Below, one piece after another: positions 8,651 through 16,449 of a stretch of DNA of 64,000 bases (the first letter of the stretch is position 1; every line of letters starts with the position of its first letter). The stretch spans positions 28,612-92,611 of the forward strand of contig JAKFYJ010000043.1 of NCBI GenBank assembly GCA_021730935.1. The letters run 5' to 3'. The translations under genes were made by a program, and so were the position numbers. This DNA comes from Elusimicrobiota bacterium (GTDB taxonomy: Bacteria; Elusimicrobiota; Elusimicrobia; 2-02-FULL-39-32). Under the pieces are notes generated by a model. It was given only the letters and a program-made list of their open reading frames with translations. It was not told where the DNA came from and searched no databases.

Positions 8651-9235
8651 TTAGCGGCTTGCTTCGCGCCGGAGAAAACTTAAAAACTCCAAACGCGTCC
8701 GTTCATGCGACTCAAAAGCGCCCAGCATCGCGCTGGTGGTGGCATAGGCGTTCTGTTTTTCCACTCCGCGCATGGCCATGCAGAGATGGAACGACTCGAC
8801 GACGACGCCGACGCCCCGCGGCTTGAGGTGCGTCTCAATGGCCTGCGCGATCTGCTGAGTCATGCGTTCCTGAATCTGGATCCTGCGCGCATAAATGTCC
8901 ACGACCCGCGGAATTTTGGAGAGCCCCACCACTTTGCCGTTCGGGATATAGGCGACATGGCACTTGCCGTAAAAAGGAAGGAGGTGATGCTCGCAGAGAG
9001 AGAAAAAATCAATGTCCTTGACCAAAACCATCTGGTTATATTTTTCGTTGAAGGTCGCCTTGATGATGGTTTCCCCGGCATCTTTATTGTATCCGCTCGT
9101 GAGGAACTTGAAAGCTTCCATCACGCGTTTGGGCGTGCGTTTCAGCCCTTCGCGCTCGGGATCTTCGCCGATGCTTTTGAGGAGGTTCCTTATAAGAGGC
9201 TCAATGGCCTGGATATTTTGTTTATGCTTGGGCAT
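8651..9235 (-). CDS. folE: GTP cyclohydrolase I
   Basis: A 194-residue enzyme converting GTP to 7,8-dihydroneopterin triphosphate for folate synthesis. Zinc ligands are visible in [18 protein letters not shown] and in [11 protein letters not shown], and the family segments [16 protein letters not shown] and [15 protein letters not shown] are intact. Length is typical of the unimodular form. It lies 20 bases downstream of the LAGLIDADG gene and 24 upstream of resB on the same strand, so it is probably co-transcribed with the cytochrome/haem genes. Confidence 0.96.
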   Translation of the reverse strand: MPKHKQNIQAIEPLIRNLLKSIGEDPEREGLKRTPKRVMEAFKFLTSGYNKDAGETIIKATFNEKYNQMVLVKDIDFFSLCEHHLLPFYGKCHVAYIPNGKVVGLSKIPRVVDIYARRIQIQERMTQQIAQAIETHLKPRGVGVVVESFHLCMAMRGVEKQNAYATTSAMLGAFESHERTRLEFLSFLRREASR

Positions 9236-9255
9236 ATGGGATTTCTATTAATCTA

Positions 9256-9627
9256 TCATTTCCCGAGGGTAGAATCAATTTTTTTGGGGGCGAGCTTATA
9301 ATCCTCCACCATCTTTCTGAACCGGGAATAAGAATAGGGGTCGAGATATTGGAATGTGGTTTTTTCCAACACACTCACGAGGGATTTCAGGGCTTCCCCC
9401 CTTGCCATCCACTGATAGTAATTTCTTCCGTCGTGAGTATAGGGCCCATAAAGCTTGGACCCGGGGACAAGATGGAGAAGCCAGGCGAATATTTTATCAT
9501 GCCGAACATGCATCCTGAGGGTTATTTGGGGCTGTTTGCCGTCCCCGCCAAAATGGCCATCTGTAATCAGAACACCTATGAGAAAACCAAGAGAAAACTC
9601 GTCAATTTGCATATTTATATGTTTCAC
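9256..9627 (-). CDS. Small free-standing LAGLIDADG-like protein
   Basis: A 123-residue protein (GTG at 9627; an internal ATG at 9612 is the alternative start) with one LAGLIDADG-like helix, FSLGFLIGVLITDGHFGG, near residues 11-28. The rest alternates strands and helices as in single-motif homing endonuclease domains that work as dimers. The gene is not inside an intron or intein and disrupts nothing visible, so it may be a domesticated DNA-binding protein rather than an active element. The surroundings are AT-richer than the neighbours, which suggests acquisition. Endonuclease activity is not shown. Confidence 0.6.
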   Translation of the reverse strand: MKHINMQIDEFSLGFLIGVLITDGHFGGDGKQPQITLRMHVRHDKIFAWLLHLVPGSKLYGPYTHDGRNYYQWMARGEALKSLVSVLEKTTFQYLDPYSYSRFRKMVEDYKLAPKKIDSTLGK

Positions 9628-9647
9628 CCCAATGTTTCATGTGGCAC

Positions 9648-9677
9648 ATTATATTAATTTTCGCATAATTGCTACAA
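9648..9677 (-). promoter_or_regulatory. Candidate promoter of the LAGLIDADG-folE segment
   Basis: On the minus strand TATAAT (9653-9648) overlaps the rhomboid stop, with TTGTAG (9677-9672) 18 bases upstream. The -10 is perfect and the -35 is weak (3 of 6). Confidence 0.4.
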
Positions 9678-10314
9678 TAACACCGAAAGCAAATCCGCCT
9701 ATATGGGCCCACCAGGCCACGCCGCCAGTATCATGCCCAACAGCATGTGCAATATAGAGAGAAGAGGTTCCGCTGAATGCCTGTATAATAAACCAAATTC
9801 CAAGAAAGAAGAAAGCAGGGATATCTATAATCCTGCTAAAGAACCCGAGAGGGCTAAGGGTTGTAACTCGCGCCCTCGGGTAATAGAGAAAGTATACACC
9901 CAAAACTCCGGCAATGGCTCCACTTGCACCTAACATTGGAATATTGCTGGAGGGCGTGATATACATCTGCATGGAAGAAGCCGCAATTCCAGCCCCCAGA
10001 TAAAAAAATAAATATTTTATGTGTCCGAGTTTATCTTCAACATTATCTCCGAATATATAAAGAAAAATCATATTCCCAACAATATGGGCAAGACCGCCAT
10101 GAAGGAATTGGGAGGAAATCAGTCGATAGGCATTGTCAAATGGGTCCCTGAGGAATTGAGACGGGATTAAAGAAAAGTTCAAAATGAATGGGTCGAGGAG
10201 GCTTGCAGAATTTAATTTTAACTGGAATATAAAAACCGCAATGTTGGCAATAAGAAAGAGAGAATTAATAATAGGAAATTTTCTGCTTTTGATGCTGTCT
10301 CGAATGGGAATCAC
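9649..10314 (-). CDS. Rhomboid-family intramembrane serine protease
   Basis: A 221-residue membrane protein with about six hydrophobic helices. The catalytic serine is in GASGAIAGVLGVYF and the catalytic histidine in WWAHIGGFAFG. The early HGGLAHIVGNMIFL matches the rhomboid loop with oxyanion residues HxxxxHxxxN. Rhomboids cleave transmembrane substrates within the bilayer; the substrate here is unknown. It begins with GTG at 10314, 6 bases after a perfect -10, and the start lies beside a 22-base palindrome. Base composition is noticeably AT-rich compared with the BMC operon next to it. Confidence 0.92.
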   Translation of the reverse strand: MIPIRDSIKSRKFPIINSLFLIANIAVFIFQLKLNSASLLDPFILNFSLIPSQFLRDPFDNAYRLISSQFLHGGLAHIVGNMIFLYIFGDNVEDKLGHIKYLFFYLGAGIAASSMQMYITPSSNIPMLGASGAIAGVLGVYFLYYPRARVTTLSPLGFFSRIIDIPAFFFLGIWFIIQAFSGTSSLYIAHAVGHDTGGVAWWAHIGGFAFGVIVAIMRKLI

Positions 10315-10315
10315 A

Positions 10316-10337
10316 TGGACATTATAAATAATGTCCA
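10316..10337. promoter_or_regulatory. Palindromic operator candidate over the rhomboid -10
   Basis: Two perfect 10-base arms (TGGACATTAT and its reverse complement) are separated by AA. The palindrome covers the -10 (TATAAT at 10326-10321) of the minus-strand rhomboid promoter and ends 2 bases before the start codon. Lack of GC richness and of a U tract argues against a terminator for the upstream kinase gene. A dimeric repressor site is the simplest reading. Confidence 0.55.
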
Positions 10338-10349
10338 GGGCACAATCAA
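10321..10349 (-). promoter_or_regulatory. Promoter of the rhomboid gene (TTGATT-N17-TATAAT)
   Basis: TTGATT (10349-10344) and TATAAT (10326-10321) are spaced by 17. The GTG start at 10314 follows 6 bases after the -10 and has no Shine-Dalgarno, so the message would be leaderless or nearly so. Confidence 0.6.
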
Positions 10350-10352
10350 ATT

Positions 10353-12782
10353 TTAGGAATCAGTCCTTACTTGGTGTTCTCGGAGGCGGGGAATTAAAAA
10401 TCTAAATGCAGAACCTCTTCCGGGCTCGGACTCAACCCAGATCCTTCCACCATGCATTTCGACGATGGCTTTTGAAATCGCAAGTCCAAGTCCTGTGCCG
10501 CCAACTTTTCTTGTGAGAGAAGAGTCGACTTGATAGAACATGCTGAAAATTTTCTCCTGGTCTTCTTTCTTGATGCCGACGCCGCTGTCGACAACGCTGA
10601 CGATGACGAAATCGCCGAGATCGTCAATGCTCATTTTTATGAATCCACCTTGTGGAACAAACTTCATGGCATTTGACAACAAATTTTCTATGACTTGTTT
10701 CACCCGTGATTCATCTGCGGAGACGATGGGGATTTTCTTTTCGATTCGCAGTTCAAAATTAATTTGCTTCGACTCAATACTGGCGCGATAGGTGTCAAAA
10801 CACTCCTGGATAATTTTATCCATGGCGACAGGCTGCAAAATAATTTTGAGCTGACCTGACTCGATGCGGGAAACATCCAGAAGATCCGAGATGAGAAGCG
10901 AGAGGCGCTCAATGGAGTTGTGGGCGATACGCAAAAATTTTCTCTGCTGTTCATTGATGGGGCCCGCGTCTTCGCCGAGGACGACATCGACAAAGCCCTT
11001 GATCGCGGTCACAGGCGTGCGGAGCTCGTGGGAAACCATAGAGACGAATTCGGTTTTCACCTGGTTGAGCCGTTCGAGCTCGCGGTTGGCCGCCATGACT
11101 TTTTCATAGAGCCGCGCGTTCTGAACGATGACGGCGCTCCGTTCCGCAAGCAGTTCTGCCACGCGGACATGATCGTCGTCGAAGAACCCTTCTTTCATGC
11201 TCGCGAACCGGAGAACGCCGATCATCTCCTCTTCGATTTTAAGCGGAACGAGCATCATGGATTTGAAAGTTCCCTTGGATGAGTTCAGAATGCGGGATTT
11301 TTTTTCTATGAAAACAATGGTAGTCTCGTCTTCGTAATCGTCGATGCTGATGGGATCCTGATCTGAAGGGGGGTGCGCAACGAGGGCGGAAATGGTGGCC
11401 TCGTGCAGGAGAAAGTCACAGCGCTCACAGTTGAAGGTTTTGCTGATGACGCGGACAATTTTCGCGAGAATAAATTCAAGAACGGGGGTGGCGTAAAAAG
11501 TGTTGTTGACTTCCTGAAGGGCGGTGAGTTCCGCCATGCGTTTGCGGTTTTCCGTCTCAAGATCGGCGTATTCAAGCGCGTTGGCGATGCGGATCGCGAC
11601 CAGCGTGAGCGTGCGCAAGTCTTCGTCTTTGAGTGCGATGGAATCCTCGCCATGCAGGGCGCTCGCCTCCTGAATCGGATTGGCAAGGACCAGAACGCCT
11701 TTGGCCCCCTGAGGTGTTTTGAGCGGAGCCACGATCAAAGAGCGCAAAATAACTTTTGACGCATTTTGTAAAAATTCCTGATCCTTAATATAAGACTGAA
11801 GTTCATGGGACAACGAGAGGGGGCCGCCTTTGAAATGCTGGATCTCTCCGCTCTTGAAAGCTGAGACGACCGCGCGCAAAAATGGGCCGCCTGAGGTGTC
11901 GTCCGGAATGCGGATATTGTGTTTGGAATGAGGCAGTCCGAAAGAGGGATATTGAATTTCCAGAACCGGAGGGCGGCCCTTGGGGGAGACATCGACGAAG
12001 AAAGCGACATATTCCGCGTTAAAAAATTCAGAGATTTTGGGGGAGACCGCCTCAAGGATATCGTGGAGGTTGGAATGCATGCTGGCCTGAAGCGTGATTT
12101 CATAAAGCGCTTTGAGTTCGCGCACATGGTGGATGAGCCGATCGTTGGTTTGGGTGAGCTCGCTCGTGGTGGCGGAAACCTCGGACGAGAGACGGCGGTT
12201 AAATTTTTCCATGAGCTCAATCAGCTGGACGTTCCGCATGCCGACGGAAAGGACTTGGAGATACGGTCGAAGGAGGTCAATGGTGCTTTTGACAAAAAAT
12301 TTGCCGTCCGGCGCGGCGGCGACAAAGAGTCCGAGGTTCTGGCTTTGTAGGATGATGGGGGAGATCAAAAAACTTTCCCAGCCGCGGCCGCCGTCGAGTT
12401 TTTCCGTGTCCAGCACTTCTGAAAATTGGGAGCGGGTCAGAATGAGGCCCTGTCCGCTTGCGATGGCGCGGCCCAGAACCCCGTGGCCGAGGGGGATTGA
12501 AAGGCTGGAAACGAAGGATGCGGGGAAACCTTTGTGACAGCGGACGCGATAAGCCCGCTCATCTTCGAGTGTCAGGACGGCGCAGTCGATGCTGAAGGAT
12601 TCCCGAACGGCGGAAAGGAGATAGCTCAAAACCTGGTCTAGATCCTGATAATGCGTCATGCCCTGGGAAATCATGAGAAGGCGTTCCACATTTTTAGAAT
12701 AGGGGATGCCGGGCCCGGACTCCGGCGGGCGGAGATTTATGAAATCAGACAGCACCGTTAAAAAATTTTGGATGGGTTTCAA
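10353..12782 (-). CDS. Soluble sensor histidine kinase with three GAF domains
   Basis: An 809-residue kinase without transmembrane segments. GAF domains lie at about 33-185, 225-395 and 405-555, with coiled-coil linkers. A HisKA dimerisation domain follows (phospho-acceptor H in MVSHELRTPVTAIKGF), then a HATPase domain with N-box NLLSNAMKFV, G1 DSGVGIKKED and G2 GGTGLGLAISKA. It starts with TTG in a TTGA overlap with the DnaA-like gene, so it is translationally coupled to that gene and to the PilT/BMC run. No response regulator is next to it. It should sense small molecules or cell state in the cytosol and phosphorylate an unlinked partner. Confidence 0.9.
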   Translation of the reverse strand: MKPIQNFLTVLSDFINLRPPESGPGIPYSKNVERLLMISQGMTHYQDLDQVLSYLLSAVRESFSIDCAVLTLEDERAYRVRCHKGFPASFVSSLSIPLGHGVLGRAIASGQGLILTRSQFSEVLDTEKLDGGRGWESFLISPIILQSQNLGLFVAAAPDGKFFVKSTIDLLRPYLQVLSVGMRNVQLIELMEKFNRRLSSEVSATTSELTQTNDRLIHHVRELKALYEITLQASMHSNLHDILEAVSPKISEFFNAEYVAFFVDVSPKGRPPVLEIQYPSFGLPHSKHNIRIPDDTSGGPFLRAVVSAFKSGEIQHFKGGPLSLSHELQSYIKDQEFLQNASKVILRSLIVAPLKTPQGAKGVLVLANPIQEASALHGEDSIALKDEDLRTLTLVAIRIANALEYADLETENRKRMAELTALQEVNNTFYATPVLEFILAKIVRVISKTFNCERCDFLLHEATISALVAHPPSDQDPISIDDYEDETTIVFIEKKSRILNSSKGTFKSMMLVPLKIEEEMIGVLRFASMKEGFFDDDHVRVAELLAERSAVIVQNARLYEKVMAANRELERLNQVKTEFVSMVSHELRTPVTAIKGFVDVVLGEDAGPINEQQRKFLRIAHNSIERLSLLISDLLDVSRIESGQLKIILQPVAMDKIIQECFDTYRASIESKQINFELRIEKKIPIVSADESRVKQVIENLLSNAMKFVPQGGFIKMSIDDLGDFVIVSVVDSGVGIKKEDQEKIFSMFYQVDSSLTRKVGGTGLGLAISKAIVEMHGGRIWVESEPGRGSAFRFLIPRLREHQVRTDS

Positions 12783-14830
12783 GTTTTTGGCGGGGTTTTC
12801 CCGCTGTCAGCGGCTGGGATCAGCAGGGAAAGATCCAGAGCGCAGTTTAAATATCGATAATCCTTGCCCATTTCGGACCAGGGGATGAACTGGAGCGCAA
12901 TCCGCTCCTCTTCAAGTGCCGCGGAAAGAAATCCCGCGAAATCGTCCTCGCTGAGCATGGGCGTCTGGGGCGGCCCCAGGACCAAAGCGATGGAACATTT
13001 TTTATCGCGGCAGACTTTGGAGAAAAAGGTGTAATCAAGCTTGCCTTCATAATTGAAAGACTTTTCCGCAAGGCGGTTCAGGCGGAATTTGAGTTTATGT
13101 TTTTTCAGGATCAGCATGAATTTGGACCGGAGCGTTCTGTAATCCTCAATTTTTCCCGAAGGATAAAAGCAGACGACATCGACAGATTTCAGAGTCTGAT
13201 CCACATCAGGATCGTCCGGGTCAGGAGTTTCGTCCGCCGCGGCTGAAGGCGCAGGGTCCGACCTGATTGCGACCGGCTCAGGGCTGGGCGGTTCAGGGGC
13301 TGGGGGTTCCGCTTTTTTTTGAGACACAGCTCTCGTCGCGATTTCGAAATCCTCATTTTCATCGATGGCCTGAGCCGCAACGGGAAGAATTTTTTCCGAG
13401 ACTGTCACAGGCGCAGGCGGGACCTCTTTCTCCGGAACCTTCGGAGGGGGGGGAGGAGGAGGCGGCGGGACCGGAGCAGGAGCAGGTTCCGGGACGAACG
13501 GCGTCGGCGGAGATATCGCTTCATTCAGGCGCTGCATGATATCTTCCAGCTCAGACGCTTTTTTCTTTTCCTCTTCCGGAGCCTTCTTCTTTTCGGACGC
13601 GGGCTCAGATTTGGGAGCGGGCGGAGGAACAGGAATAGCCGGCTCCTTGACCGCAGGTTCATGGGCCTGTTCCGGACTGTCGTCTTCCATGACGCCTTTT
13701 AAGAGGGAAAGGTCCACCTTGGAATTCATGAGACTCGCGGTGGCATATATTTTTTTGACGATGCCTTCGAGCTCGCGGATGTTCGATTTTGATTTTTCGG
13801 CGACATACATGAGCTGTTCGTTGGTGAGGCTCAGATCGATCTGGTCCGACTTGCTCTTGAGGATGGCCACCCGCGTCTCAAGGTTGGGAGACTTCAAATC
13901 CGTGATCAGTCCCCATTCGAACCGCGAGCGCAGGCGGTCTTCGAGAGTGGAAAGCTGTTTCGGCGGACGGTCGGAGGTGATGACGATTTGTTTGCCGATT
14001 TGATGAAGGCTGTTGAAAACATGAAAAAATTCTTCCTGCGTGGACTCGGATCCGGACAAAAACTGGATGTCATCGATGAGGAGCAAGTCCAGGTGCCGGA
14101 ACTGTTCGCGCAGAGGATTGATGTTGCCTCGGCGGATACCTTCAATGACCATGCTCATGAATTTTTCCGTCGATATAAAAATGACTTTGAGCTGGGGATT
14201 CTTGGCGAGGATGAAATTGCCGATCGCCTGCATGAGATGAGTTTTCCCGAGGCCCACGCCGCCGTAAATAAAGAAAGGGTTATAAATTTTCCCGGGATTT
14301 TCAGCCACAGCCTGGGCGGCCGCGTGTGTGAAACGGTTGTTGGGCCCCACGATAAAAGAATTGAAGCTATAGCTCGGGTTGAGCGGCGTGGAAATGGTTT
14401 CCTGAGCCTGAACGGAGGACAACGGCGCCGCAGAGGCGGAGACGGAAACCTTCTCTTGAACAACGGGTTCGGGTTTCGAAATTTCCGACTTTGCAGGGGT
14501 TATGAAATTTTTTGCGGCCGTCTCCAGCATGTCTTCGAGCATGGGGGGCAATTCTTTTTCCACGTGAAGGGACGGGGAATCAATCAATGTCCCGTCCGCG
14601 CAGAAACCCGTGAAGACGTCGACAGCTTTCAGGCGTGCGATTTCGTCGAGTTTATAAAGATAAAAAGCCCAGTCATAATCCTGAGAAAGCGTGATGAAAG
14701 GCCGGCCGCATTCGACCGGGAGCTTTGAGATGAGTTCTTTGAGGTCTTCCTCGCTTCCCCGCACGCGGGCTTTGAAACGGAGAGAATCCTTCTCAAACGG
14801 AAAATGGGCGAGTTCCCACTTCTGGATCAT
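12779..14830 (-). CDS. DnaA-like AAA+ ATPase lacking the DnaA DNA-binding domain
   Basis: A 683-residue protein distinct from the true DnaA at 47897. Residues about 155-385 are a DnaA-type AAA+ module: Walker A GGVGLGKTH at 190-198, Walker B LLLIDDIQF at 249-257, sensor I SD at 286-287, the box VII arginine segment RLRSRFEWG at 299-307, and sensor II SNIRELEG at 349-356. The N-terminal about 100 residues are not DnaA domain I by eye. Residues about 385-565 are a Pro/Glu/Ala-rich linker. A distinct C-terminal domain (about 565-683) replaces domain IV; the helix-turn-helix signature is absent. ATGA overlap with pilT upstream and TTGA overlap with the kinase downstream. Role unknown. Confidence 0.85.
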   Translation of the reverse strand: MIQKWELAHFPFEKDSLRFKARVRGSEEDLKELISKLPVECGRPFITLSQDYDWAFYLYKLDEIARLKAVDVFTGFCADGTLIDSPSLHVEKELPPMLEDMLETAAKNFITPAKSEISKPEPVVQEKVSVSASAAPLSSVQAQETISTPLNPSYSFNSFIVGPNNRFTHAAAQAVAENPGKIYNPFFIYGGVGLGKTHLMQAIGNFILAKNPQLKVIFISTEKFMSMVIEGIRRGNINPLREQFRHLDLLLIDDIQFLSGSESTQEEFFHVFNSLHQIGKQIVITSDRPPKQLSTLEDRLRSRFEWGLITDLKSPNLETRVAILKSKSDQIDLSLTNEQLMYVAEKSKSNIRELEGIVKKIYATASLMNSKVDLSLLKGVMEDDSPEQAHEPAVKEPAIPVPPPAPKSEPASEKKKAPEEEKKKASELEDIMQRLNEAISPPTPFVPEPAPAPVPPPPPPPPPKVPEKEVPPAPVTVSEKILPVAAQAIDENEDFEIATRAVSQKKAEPPAPEPPSPEPVAIRSDPAPSAAADETPDPDDPDVDQTLKSVDVVCFYPSGKIEDYRTLRSKFMLILKKHKLKFRLNRLAEKSFNYEGKLDYTFFSKVCRDKKCSIALVLGPPQTPMLSEDDFAGFLSAALEEERIALQFIPWSEMGKDYRYLNCALDLSLLIPAADSGKTPPKT

Positions 14831-15906
14831 CCCAGGACACCGATGCCTCGAACTTTAAGGGTCAGGTCTTCAGGGTTCGTCGCGTTGGCGACGGCTTCTT
14901 CCATCGAAATCTTTTTTTCCTGTGCGAGGCGGATCAAATCCTGGTCAAAGGTGTGCATTTTGTAATACTCGCCCTGCTCAAGCGCCTTATAAATGTCTTC
15001 CGGTTTGCCTTCAACAATGATTTTTTTTATCAATGAGGTGCCGATGAGCACTTCGGTCGCGGGCCAGCGGGTGGTGCCGTCCGCCGAAGGCAGGAGCCTT
15101 TGTGCGATGATGCCTTTGAGCACGCGGCTGATCTGGTTTCGGACCTGAGCCTGTTGATGCTGGGGATAAGCGTCCACGATGCGGTCGATGGTGTGCACCG
15201 CATCCGAGGTGTGGATCGTGGAAATGACAAGGTGTCCGGTCTCTGCGGCAGTGATGGCGGCGGAGATGGCGTCATAGTCCCGCATCTCCCCGATCACAAT
15301 CACGTCCGGATCCTGGCGAAGCGAATATTTCAGGGCGTTTTTATAGGATTCCGTGTCCGGACCGATTTCCCTCTGGACGATGGAAGATTTTTTGTCGGCA
15401 TGGAAAAATTCTATCGGGTCTTCAACAGTTACGATCTGATAGGTGTAATTTTCGTTGATGTGATTGATGATGGAGTTGAGCGTGGTGGTTTTGCCCGAGC
15501 CCGTGATGCCGGCGATCAAAACAAGCCCGCGCTGTTCCCCTGCGAGCTTTTTCATGGTTTCAATGGGAAGATTAAGTTCTTCAAAATTTTTGACTTTGAG
15601 AGGCACCACTCGGAGCGTGAGAGCAAGGGTCCCGCGCTGGCGATAGATGTTTACGCGGAACCGGCTGAGACCGTCCACGGCATAAGACAAATCGATCTCG
15701 TGCTCCTTGTTGAACTTTGTTTTTTGATCGTCACTCAAGAGAGACAGGGCCATCTCGTTGATGGCGCGGGCATCCAGTTTGCCCAGGTCCGTGACCGTCA
15801 GGCTCCCATGGACGCGCAGAAGCGGGGGAGAACCCGCCTTAAAATGGATATCCGAAATTCCGGACTTGATCATCAGCTGAAGCAGTTCGTTGATCTTCAT
15901 GGCCAT
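14827..15906 (-). CDS. PilT-type twitching motility ATPase
   Basis: A 359-residue hexameric secretion ATPase of the PilT/PilU clade. It has an N-terminal PAS-like domain, Walker A GITGSGKTTTLNS, the Asp box TVEDPIEFFH, Walker B DVIVIGEMRD, and the His box STIHTSDAVHTIDR. The C-terminal tail MHTFDQDLIRLAQ matches the PilT consensus. PilT powers pilus retraction. No pilin, PilB, PilC or PilM-Q gene is in the window. The gene starts 1 base after the stop of the small BMC-linked gene and overlaps the DnaA-like gene, so it belongs to the BMC transcription unit. Confidence 0.92.
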   Translation of the reverse strand: MAMKINELLQLMIKSGISDIHFKAGSPPLLRVHGSLTVTDLGKLDARAINEMALSLLSDDQKTKFNKEHEIDLSYAVDGLSRFRVNIYRQRGTLALTLRVVPLKVKNFEELNLPIETMKKLAGEQRGLVLIAGITGSGKTTTLNSIINHINENYTYQIVTVEDPIEFFHADKKSSIVQREIGPDTESYKNALKYSLRQDPDVIVIGEMRDYDAISAAITAAETGHLVISTIHTSDAVHTIDRIVDAYPQHQQAQVRNQISRVLKGIIAQRLLPSADGTTRWPATEVLIGTSLIKKIIVEGKPEDIYKALEQGEYYKMHTFDQDLIRLAQEKKISMEEAVANATNPEDLTLKVRGIGVLG

Positions 15907-15907
15907 G

Positions 15908-16153
15908 TTATTTTTCCTCTCGGACTATTTTTATGCCTTTCAATGACAGCCAATCCAGAGCCAGCGGGCTCACAATCGCGTTCCCCTGCACTTTTAAAAT
16001 TTTGTCCGGACCGATCATGCGCTTGATTTCATATTCCGACAAAAATTGCCGCCCTTTCCTTGAGGGCAGGGTTTTGCAGGGAACCGACTGTTCCGGGACG
16101 CTTTGTCTCAAGTGTTCCCATAAAATGTCCGCCAGATCATCGGCAATGGGCAT
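15908..16153 (-). CDS. Small BMC-operon protein (81 aa) of unknown function
   Basis: An 81-residue protein between a BMC-H shell gene (1-base TGATG overlap) and pilT (1-base gap). The C-terminal half, LSEYEIKRMIGPDKILKVQG followed by NAIVSPLALDWLSLKGI, resembles the short 'L[ST]xxxL...naivTPxAxdxLxxxgI' segment that recurs in microcompartment-locus proteins such as the N-termini of EutT-type enzymes. That similarity is from memory and needs a profile search. There is no signal peptide. It could help cargo assembly or shell contact. Confidence 0.6.
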   Translation of the reverse strand: MPIADDLADILWEHLRQSVPEQSVPCKTLPSRKGRQFLSEYEIKRMIGPDKILKVQGNAIVSPLALDWLSLKGIKIVREEK

Positions 16154-16449
16154 CAGCTAAAAACGCTTTCCACCCGTTTCAGATATTTTTCGAGGTCATC
16201 GTGGGGCCTGGGGATCACGTGCACGCTCACCAGCTCGCCCACTCTCTGAGCGGCGGACGCCCCCGCCTCCACAGCGGCCCGCACGGCTCCCACTTCACCG
16301 CGGCAAAGCGTCGTGACCAGCCCCGAACCGACTTTTTCATATCCCAAAAGCCGCACTTTCGCGGATTTGGCCATCGCGTCCGAGGCTTCCAATGCCCCGA
16401 TCAGACCTCTCGTTTCAATCATGCCCAACGCTTCAATATTTTCAGCCAT
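16153..16449 (-). CDS. BMC-H hexameric microcompartment shell protein (copy 1)
   Basis: A 98-residue single-domain BMC protein (PF00936): [20 protein letters not shown] at the start, the central pore/loop region [20 protein letters not shown], and the conserved HVIPRPH near the end. Such proteins form the hexagonal facets of the shell. I prefer the ATG at 16449, which has GGAGG 11 bases upstream, over a GTG at 16458 placed only 2 bases after it. It overlaps deoC by 8 bases. It is close in sequence to the second BMC-H at 20958. Confidence 0.95.
   Translation of the reverse strand: MAENIEALGMIETRGLIGALEASDAMAKSAKVRLLGYEKVGSGLVTTLCRGEVGAVRAAVEAGASAAQRVGELVSVHVIPRPHDDLEKYLKRVESVFS

Noticed and set aside
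13380..13560. Possible frameshift or gene fusion boundary in the DnaA-like gene at its Pro-rich stretch
   Set aside because: The frame is continuous from 14830 to 12779 and the low-complexity linker is a normal interdomain type; no frame change is needed.
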